Source of the DNA: an uncultured Hyphomonadaceae bacterium
GTDB taxonomy: Bacteria; Pseudomonadota; Alphaproteobacteria; Caulobacterales; Hyphomonadaceae
Direction: 5' to 3'
Length of the DNA stretch: 64,000 bases
NCBI GenBank assembly: GCA_913057945.1
Contig: CAJXOF010000009.1
Coordinates: 62,001-126,000, forward strand
Shown: one piece after another, positions 53,669 through 61,100 of the stretch
Layout: the number at the start of each line of letters is the position of its first letter
Numbering within the stretch: the first letter of the stretch is position 1
Program-made: the position numbers and the translations under genes
Notes under the pieces: model-generated
Database searches by the model: none
Seen by the model: only the letters and a program-made list of their open reading frames with translations
Told to the model about the DNA's origin: nothing

Positions 53669-55318
53669 ATGCACGGCCTTATGCAGGAAGCGAACCTGAC
53701 CCTCGACCGATTGCTGACTCACGCGGCCCGCTGGCATGGCGACACCCATATTGCCTCAAGCTCTGCTGACGGCGTTACCAGTCACACCGATTACGCCACA
53801 GTCACGCGTCGCGCCCATAAGGTTTCCAACGCCCTGCGTGCTGCAGGCATCGGCAGGGATGATCGTGTCGGCACGATGGGCTGGAATGGCTATCAGCACT
53901 TCGAAGCCTGGTACGGCACGATCGGCATGGGCGCAATCTGTCACACGCTGAATCCGCGCCTACTCAACGAACAGATCGCCTATCTCGTCAATCATGCCGA
54001 AGACCGTATCCTGCTGGTCGACAAGGCCTGCCGGGGCATTCTGGAAGAGGTTCTGCCGCACAGTCCGAGCGTTGAACGCGTGATCTTTCTGGACGAGGAA
54101 ACTCCCGCTACCATCGCCGACTGCGACGTGCCCGTCACAGGCTATGAAACCTGGATTGAAGGCCATCCCGAGACCAGTGAATGGGGCAATTTTGATGAGC
54201 GCCAGGCCGCCGGCCTGTGCTACACGTCGGGCACGACCGGCAATCCCAAGGGCGTGCTCTATGCGCACCGCTCCAATTATCTGCACGCGATGATGACGCT
54301 CGGGCCGGATGCGTTGAACCTGTCGGCCCGCGACACCATCCTGCTTGCCGTGCCGATGTATCACGCCAATGCGTGGGGTGTGGTCTATTCCGCGCCCATG
54401 GTCGGTGCCAAGCTGGTCCTGCCGGGACAACAACTGGATGGCGCATCGCTGTACGATCTGATGGAAGTCGAAGGTGTCACCTATTCGGCGGGTGTGCCGA
54501 CCATCTGGCAGATGCTGCTCACCCATTTGCGCGAAACCGGAAACACCTTTTCCACACTCCAGCGTGTTACAGTCGGCGGCTCCGCCTGCCCAGAATCCAT
54601 CATCCGCGAATTTCGTGACGTACACGGTGTGGATGTCATTCAGGGCTGGGGCATGACCGAGACATCTCCGCTTGCCACCGTCTCCATCCCGAACCGGCGC
54701 ATTAGCACACTCAGCTCGGATGAGCAGGTCGCCTACAAGCTGAAACAGGGGCGCCCGCTGGCCGGGATAGACCTGAAGCTCACTGATGATGAAGGCCGCC
54801 GCCTGCCCCATGATGGCCGCACACCTGGCCGCCTGATGATCAAGGGTGCTACCATCGCCAACCAGTATTACGGCCACGACACCGATGCTCTGGATGAAGA
54901 GGGCTTCTTCGACACCGGCGATATCGCCACACTGGACAGTGATGGCTACATGCAGATCACAGACCGCGCCAAGGATGTAATCAAGTCCGGCGGCGAATGG
55001 ATCAGCTCCGTCGATGTCGAGAACATCGCCATGGGTCACTCGGCAGCAGATATCTGCGCCGTGATCGGCATTCCTCACCCGAAATGGGACGAACGCCCCC
55101 TGCTGCTGGTCAAACTGCACAAGGGGCAGAGCGCGACCTGCGATGACATACTCGCCTTCTTGAAAGGCAAGATCGCCACATGGTGGATGCCGGACAGGGT
55201 CGAATTCATCGACGACATGCCAACCGGGCCGACAGGCAAGATCGACAAGAAGAAACTCAGAGAACAGTTCGGCGGTGTGACATTTATTCAATCCGCCGAG
55301 ACACCGGAGAATAATTAG
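53669..55318 (+). CDS. Acyl-CoA synthetase (AlkK/medium-chain type)
   Basis: 549 residues from ATG 53669 (GGAAGGAGG upstream); a longer frame into the CoA-transferase gene is rejected. ANL motifs are P-loop [43 protein letters not shown], hinge [16 protein letters not shown] and the catalytic Lys in [21 protein letters not shown] and WHGDTHI-type features are characteristic of medium-chain AlkK-like ligases. It is in one unit with the CoA-transferase. A further TTAG-N4-CTAA-like word (55315-55326) overlaps its stop codon. Confidence 0.9.
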   Translation: MHGLMQEANLTLDRLLTHAARWHGDTHIASSSADGVTSHTDYATVTRRAHKVSNALRAAGIGRDDRVGTMGWNGYQHFEAWYGTIGMGAICHTLNPRLLNEQIAYLVNHAEDRILLVDKACRGILEEVLPHSPSVERVIFLDEETPATIADCDVPVTGYETWIEGHPETSEWGNFDERQAAGLCYTSGTTGNPKGVLYAHRSNYLHAMMTLGPDALNLSARDTILLAVPMYHANAWGVVYSAPMVGAKLVLPGQQLDGASLYDLMEVEGVTYSAGVPTIWQMLLTHLRETGNTFSTLQRVTVGGSACPESIIREFRDVHGVDVIQGWGMTETSPLATVSIPNRRISTLSSDEQVAYKLKQGRPLAGIDLKLTDDEGRRLPHDGRTPGRLMIKGATIANQYYGHDTDALDEEGFFDTGDIATLDSDGYMQITDRAKDVIKSGGEWISSVDVENIAMGHSAADICAVIGIPHPKWDERPLLLVKLHKGQSATCDDILAFLKGKIATWWMPDRVEFIDDMPTGPTGKIDKKKLREQFGGVTFIQSAETPENN

Positions 55319-55451
55319 CAATCTAATCAATAAGTTGAAGAAGGACGTACCCTCATCAAGCCACACTGCCTGCAGACAACCGACGTCACATGTTGACCCG
55401 ATGTCATGAAATACACACGCGCAACCCACTTGCTGTGCGGAAAAAAATAAA

Positions 55452-55463
55452 TTAGCTAACTAA
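55452..55463 (+). promoter_or_regulatory. MarR-type palindrome, site f
   Basis: TTAGCTAACTAA fits TTAG-N4-CTAA exactly and lies 53 bases before the TonB receptor 3 start codon. Confidence 0.55.
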
Positions 55464-55516
55464 GCAAATAAGCCGGATACAGCGCAGGCGTATACCGGCA
55501 ACAAAGGGAGGAAAAT

Positions 55517-57751
55517 ATGAAATCGGGTATCTCAATACTAAGTCTTGCTATCGCTCTGTCCGCAGTCTCGGGTGTTGCTGCAGCGCAGGACCCAACCAAT
55601 CCGGACGAGCAGGAAACACGCAAGCTGGCGACCGTCACGGTCACCGCGCAGAAGCGCGAAGAAAGCCTGCAGGATGTTCCGATCTCCATGGAGGTCATGT
55701 CCGGCGACAAGCTGGATGACCTCCAGGTTAATGACTTTCAGGACATGACGCGCTATGTGCCGAACGTCGCAGTTCAGCTGACCGCCGGTAACAATGTCGT
55801 CTACATTCGCGGCTTCGGCTCTCCAGCAGCCAACTTCTCATTCGACCAGGCAGTCAGCCTCTATGTCGATGGCGTCTATGCGGGCAAGTCACGCCAGACT
55901 CAGGGGCCTTTCTTTGATCTGGAACGCGTCGAGGTGCTGCGCGGTCCGCAGGGCGCACTGTTCGGCAAGAACACGGCGGCGGGTGCTGTCAGCATCGTGT
56001 CAGCTGGGCCGACCGACACATTCGAAGGCGCAGTCAAAGGCGTCTACAATTTCGATCTCGAAGGCTTTGAAGTATCCGGCCACGTCTCCGGCCCGATCAG
56101 CGAAACCCTGTCCGGTCGTCTCGCCGTCAAACGGCTGGACCAGGATGGCTGGATCCGTAATATCGGCAAGGGTGGCCAGAAAGAGCCACAGGTAGAACAG
56201 ACCCTCGCCCGTGCCACACTGCTCTATGAACCTTCAGGCGATTTCGACTATACCCTGAAGGCAGAATTTGGAGACAATCGCCGCACCGGCGGCATGAACG
56301 TGGCCGGTCGTCTCGATGTTCCGCAAAACCCGGAGCTGACACGCTACGTCACCGATTCTGTCGTTGGCGAAGAAGGCACCGAAGCGACATCCTGGTTGGT
56401 ATCCGGCACCGGCAACTGGGATATGGGCGACTTCACCCTCACCTCTGTGACGGGCTACTCCTGGTTCCGCGCAGACATCAATAATTATTTCGACCTGCAG
56501 GCCCCTGACGGCACCATTGTCGACAATAGCGTCTATAATAGCTATCCGGAACACTTCCGCCAAGTGTCGCAAGAACTTCGCCTCCTCTCGCCTACCGACA
56601 AGAAATTCGAATATATTGTGGGGGCTTATTACGATTCCGCCCGCTACAATCTGACCCAGCTCGGTGGCTTTGACATCGCCGCCTTCAACTATGAGGGCCT
56701 CGGCCGGACGGACTTCTCTCAATTCAGCACGTCCTATTCGATTTTCGGGCAAGGCACCTATCACTTCAGCGATGCTGTGCGTGCCATCGGCTCCCTGCGC
56801 TATACCAACACCGAAAAGCGGGCGAGTTTTGATGGCGAACTGATCTACGGCCCTTATCCGCTGCGTCCTCTGACCCAGGCCAATGGCGAAATCAGTGAAG
56901 ACGGCATTGACCCATCCATCACTCTCCAATGGGATGTACACCCGACCAGCATGGTCTATTTCACCTATGGCAAAGGATCCAAATCCGGCGGCTTTGTCGG
57001 CAACACCTATGGTACGGTCGACAGTACCTTCACCTATGAGCCGGAAGAATCCGAAAGCTTCGAAGCCGGCATAAAATCCACCCTGCTGGATGGGGCCCTG
57101 GTTTTGAACGGCGCGGTGTATGAGACCAGCTTCAAGGATCTGCAAACGTCCGTCTACGACCCTAATCTGTCCACCTACATCACCGGGAACGCTGCCAGCG
57201 CAAAGTCGAAAGGTGTTGAGGCCTCGCTCGCCTGGGTCCTGTCAAACAATTTCAGCGTGACAGCCTCGGCCGCCTATCAGGATGCCAAATATGAGGACTA
57301 TCCGGGCGCTGCATGTCTCGTCAGCCAGCCGATCATAGAGTGCGATCCGGCAGATCCAGCCAGTGTCGCACAGAACAATATTGCCGGCAAACCGCTGCCC
57401 TATATCTCCGATTTCAGCGGTAATATTCAGTTTAACTATACGCGTGATCTTTGGGATGATCTTGTCTTCGACAGCATACTGGCCATTACTGGACGTTCGG
57501 AATACTATGATTCCGACAATCAAAGCCCGCTCTATGGCCTTCAAGATGGTTACTCCAAGGTCGATTTGCGCCTGCAAATCGCCCCGCAGGAAGAACGCTG
57601 GCATGTCGCGCTGGTCGGCAAGAACCTGACAGACGAGATCACCACGGGCAGTGCCTTCAACCTGCCCACACCGATTACCAGCGTTTCCCGTGCCATCATG
57701 TATGTGGAGCCGCCACGGACTATCGCTCTGGAAGCAGGCATACGCTTCTAG
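55517..57751 (+). CDS. TonB-dependent receptor 3
   Basis: 744 residues with GGGAGG upstream of the start. Signal peptide to about residue 23 (GVAAAQ), plug start TVTVTAQKREESLQDVPIS, GPQGALFGKNTAAGAVSIVS, and a barrel ending ALEAGIRF with C-terminal Phe. A MarR-type palindrome in front links it to the same regulon as TonB receptor 2 although it is 11 kb away. It is followed by a long hairpin. Confidence 0.92.
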   Translation: MKSGISILSLAIALSAVSGVAAAQDPTNPDEQETRKLATVTVTAQKREESLQDVPISMEVMSGDKLDDLQVNDFQDMTRYVPNVAVQLTAGNNVVYIRGFGSPAANFSFDQAVSLYVDGVYAGKSRQTQGPFFDLERVEVLRGPQGALFGKNTAAGAVSIVSAGPTDTFEGAVKGVYNFDLEGFEVSGHVSGPISETLSGRLAVKRLDQDGWIRNIGKGGQKEPQVEQTLARATLLYEPSGDFDYTLKAEFGDNRRTGGMNVAGRLDVPQNPELTRYVTDSVVGEEGTEATSWLVSGTGNWDMGDFTLTSVTGYSWFRADINNYFDLQAPDGTIVDNSVYNSYPEHFRQVSQELRLLSPTDKKFEYIVGAYYDSARYNLTQLGGFDIAAFNYEGLGRTDFSQFSTSYSIFGQGTYHFSDAVRAIGSLRYTNTEKRASFDGELIYGPYPLRPLTQANGEISEDGIDPSITLQWDVHPTSMVYFTYGKGSKSGGFVGNTYGTVDSTFTYEPEESESFEAGIKSTLLDGALVLNGAVYETSFKDLQTSVYDPNLSTYITGNAASAKSKGVEASLAWVLSNNFSVTASAAYQDAKYEDYPGAACLVSQPIIECDPADPASVAQNNIAGKPLPYISDFSGNIQFNYTRDLWDDLVFDSILAITGRSEYYDSDNQSPLYGLQDGYSKVDLRLQIAPQEERWHVALVGKNLTDEITTGSAFNLPTPITSVSRAIMYVEPPRTIALEAGIRF

Positions 57752-57763
57752 ACTCACCAGAAT

Positions 57764-57801
57764 GTATCAGTCAGTGGCTCGGATGAGTCCCTGGCTGATA
57801 C
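57764..57801 (+). terminator. Long hairpin after TonB receptor 3
   Basis: The arms at 57764-57780 and 57785-57801 pair over 17 positions with one mismatch and two G-T pairs around loop GGAT. No T-run follows, so termination is plausible but not certain. The rest of the gap 57752-58110 (about 360 bases) holds no recognisable gene. Confidence 0.5.
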
Positions 57802-58110
57802 CTTCAAATTGACAAGCAAATGCCTCCGGAGAAAGTTTTTAGAAGACCAAACTGCACAGCGAAGCCCGAAGACCCCACGTCTCCGGCGCTTTCACTGCGC
57901 ACGAGGTCTATGACTTACCGTCGAATCAAACGTCTCCGATGAGAGGGATCGCCCCTGAGAAAAATGTGCAGGTATACGACGTAGTAGGGCTGCCACGTCT
58001 CGCGCAGAGGCATGCTACAGACGCAGGCCCCAGACACGACCGGCGCGATCCTCCCATCAGGACAAGCAACCTACTTGCCCGGCGCGCGCCTGACACTTCT
58101 GCCTTCTTGC

Positions 58111-61100
58111 TCAAAACGCAAACCGAACACCGAATCTGCCCGTCAGGCGGCGGCTGTCTCCAAAATCCTCCAGCGAAGTCTCTGCCAAAGTTTCTCCAAA
58201 GATTGTGACCTGATTGTTCCAAGTATAGTCTCCGCCAATGCCGAAGCTGCCCCAGTAACGATCGGCGCCACTACGGAATGGCGTGTCGCTCACGCGTATG
58301 CTGACGGGGTCGAGCAATTCAACATGAAGATTGGTAATGGCATAGGCACGAACCTCATTTTCACGTCCCTGCTTGTCCGACCAGATTCTGCCACCATCAA
58401 GTTCGATACCAAACCGGCTTTGGAAGCGGTCCCCTTGGTCTTGTTGAACCTTGGCATCGAACGAATCTGCGAACGCATCAAAAGCAACATTCGAAAACGC
58501 ATGTTGCATCTGAGGGGTTACGGAGAGACCATGCCCGATATCCATGCGGCGTCCAAACTCGATGCTGCCGGCCCATCCGAACGCATCATTGTCGAGCGTC
58601 CATCCAGCCGTATGCGATTGCAGCTCTGCATCGTACCAGTTCGCCCGCCCCTGAAGGTCCCAATAAACGCCGCCTTGACGGTACCAGCTGAGCGTAGCCC
58701 CCAGGCCAAATGCACGCGTCTCGACATCCCCGGCACCGTAGACAGAGGACACGTCAGAATGGGACTGGGCATGATTGGCGACAATCCCGCCAATCATGGT
58801 CTCGTCACGACTTTCAACAAGGGTTGCGTCGACACCGGCTTCGAGACGCCATATGTCTGAGTCATGCTTCGTACGTGTTACACTTCCTTCCGGTCTGGCG
58901 CGGTGCAACGCCCCCTCAACCCGGCCCCACACACCATTACGCCAGTTCCTGCTGCCCACTCGCTCACGCAGGGTGGGAACCTCATTGAGCGCGGCAAGAG
59001 TCTGCGGATAAGCTTCGAAGAGCGGGACGCCTAGTTGATAGAGCGGGCTGGTCGGCGCTTCCGACTCCTCTTCAAGAAGATAGGCTGACCGCAGGTACCA
59101 ATCGCCGTCATCAGGATTGGCACGTCCATTCTTCTGGAGGCGGTAGGCATAGGCGCCTGCGACTACGGCCTGGTCTCCCTCGAAGACATAATCGCCATCC
59201 AGGGTGAAGATGCCGCCTGATACGCCCTCTACATCAATAATCTTGATACCGTCATGCGTCTGACCGCCCAGCCCCTCGAGGTTGATCACCGATACGCGCG
59301 TTAAACCAGATGTGTCGCCTATCACAACGAGCTGGTCTGCCGCCGACGCGTCGCCACCCAGCTTCGCTTCAATCTCGAGTGTGCCACCCACTCCGGAATA
59401 ACTGGCAATGGAGAACTGGCCGATGCCGTCAAAACCTGGGGCAAGGCTTGCGCCGGAATAGTTGACGACATCACCAGCCGAGCCCGATCCTTCAAGACGG
59501 CCGCCATCGTGAATGTCCACCGAACCCGCGAAGACCGAGTTGATCGCAAGATTACCGTTTGCAACATCTGCCCGTCCCGCATAGGCGGAATTGTCCCCAG
59601 ACAAAATCAGCGTACCGCCCCCTCGCTTCTCAAGATATCCTGCGCCTGAGAACCGACCGTTCAAGTTAAAGACCGTATTGTCTTCTGTAATAATGGTGCC
59701 ATCGCCATCGAAGTTGACATCGCGATCACTCGCAATATTGGCTGTCGTGCGCAATGCGCCACCTGCAAAGGACATCGCTCCGCTCGCCTCACCAAGATTG
59801 GTGTCCCCAGATATCTGTAAAACACCACCATTGATCGCTGTTCCGCCCGTATAGGTATTTATGCCATCGAGGACGAGCGTGCCGAGATCGGTCTTGACCA
59901 ATTGTGTGGATCCGGTGAGTTCGGCAGCAATCGTCGCGGTCATGCTTTCGCTCGCCAATGTTCCGTCGCCGACACGCAAGACCGACTGAGGACCGGTCAG
60001 GAGAACTTTGTCGCCCCCGATCCAGTAGCCATCGGTTGCAAACTGCATTCCTGAAGCGGCAACCTGCCCAAGACTGGCGTCGACCGTGACAGTGCCTAGA
60101 GCACCCGAAAATATGGCGAATGTGCCATCATCATAGGGCGCGTTAAGGGCACCATCTTCTCCGGTCCAGTTGTCATTGCCTGAAGCATTCTGCCAGATCC
60201 CGTTGCCACCATCCACAGTGCCGTTGAACTTCGCACCATTGTCACCATCCCAGAAACTCAACAGCAGTCCATTGGAATTGATGAGATTGACCTGATTGGC
60301 GACAGACGTCTGCACGAAAACGGAGCTTCCGGACGGCAGGGAACCGACTTCGAGCCCATTATCCGTCAACGAACCTGCATAATCGAAGACCCGGTAAATG
60401 CCCACATCGAACAGCCCACCCGCCGTCTCGCTGATATTGATCGTTCCGTCGAGCACGAGGTCACCGCCGACTTCAATCAGATCGTTCAATGCGCCGCCGA
60501 CAATGCCTGCTTCTCCAAACTCCATCATGAGGGATGAGGTGGTATCGAGCGTCAGACTACCATTGATAGTGAGCGTTCCAGCCCCACCAGAACCTGGCGC
60601 AATCGCGCCTCCGGCAACGACAACATCACCTCCGATGATGCCTGCACCGCCCAGGACAGCCGCGTTTACCATGGTCTGTCCCGTTGATTCGGCATTGTCT
60701 CCGTTCACAAGCAGCATCCCGGCGTCAATGATCGTTTCGCCTGTATAGGCATTTGTGCCTTCGAGGATCAGGGTACCAAGGTCGGTCTTGATCAGATCGC
60801 TGTCGCCGACAAGCTCAGACGCGACCGTCGCGGTCATGGACTGACCGGCTTCTGTGCCGTCGCCCACACGGAAAATCGCCTGTGTTCCTGTCAGCCCGAT
60901 CGCATCGCCGTTGACCAGATATCCATCACTGGCAAACTGCATGCCCGAGGCATAAACGGCGCCGGCACTTTCATCCACGGTGACGGTTCCGGGCGCTGCG
61001 GAGAAAATTGCAAAAGCGCCATCCTGATAGTCTGCATTCAAGGCACCCGTAAGGTCAGACCAATTGTCAGCGTCGCTCGCTTGCCAGACGCCATCGCCGC

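Noticed and set aside
53960..55429. Minus-strand open frame of 489 codons over the acyl-CoA ligase
   Set aside because: The plus-strand ligase has every family motif in order; the opposite frame has none.
58012..58860. Plus-strand open frame of 282 codons opposite the autotransporter barrel
   Set aside because: Overlaps the conserved barrel domain with no motif of its own.
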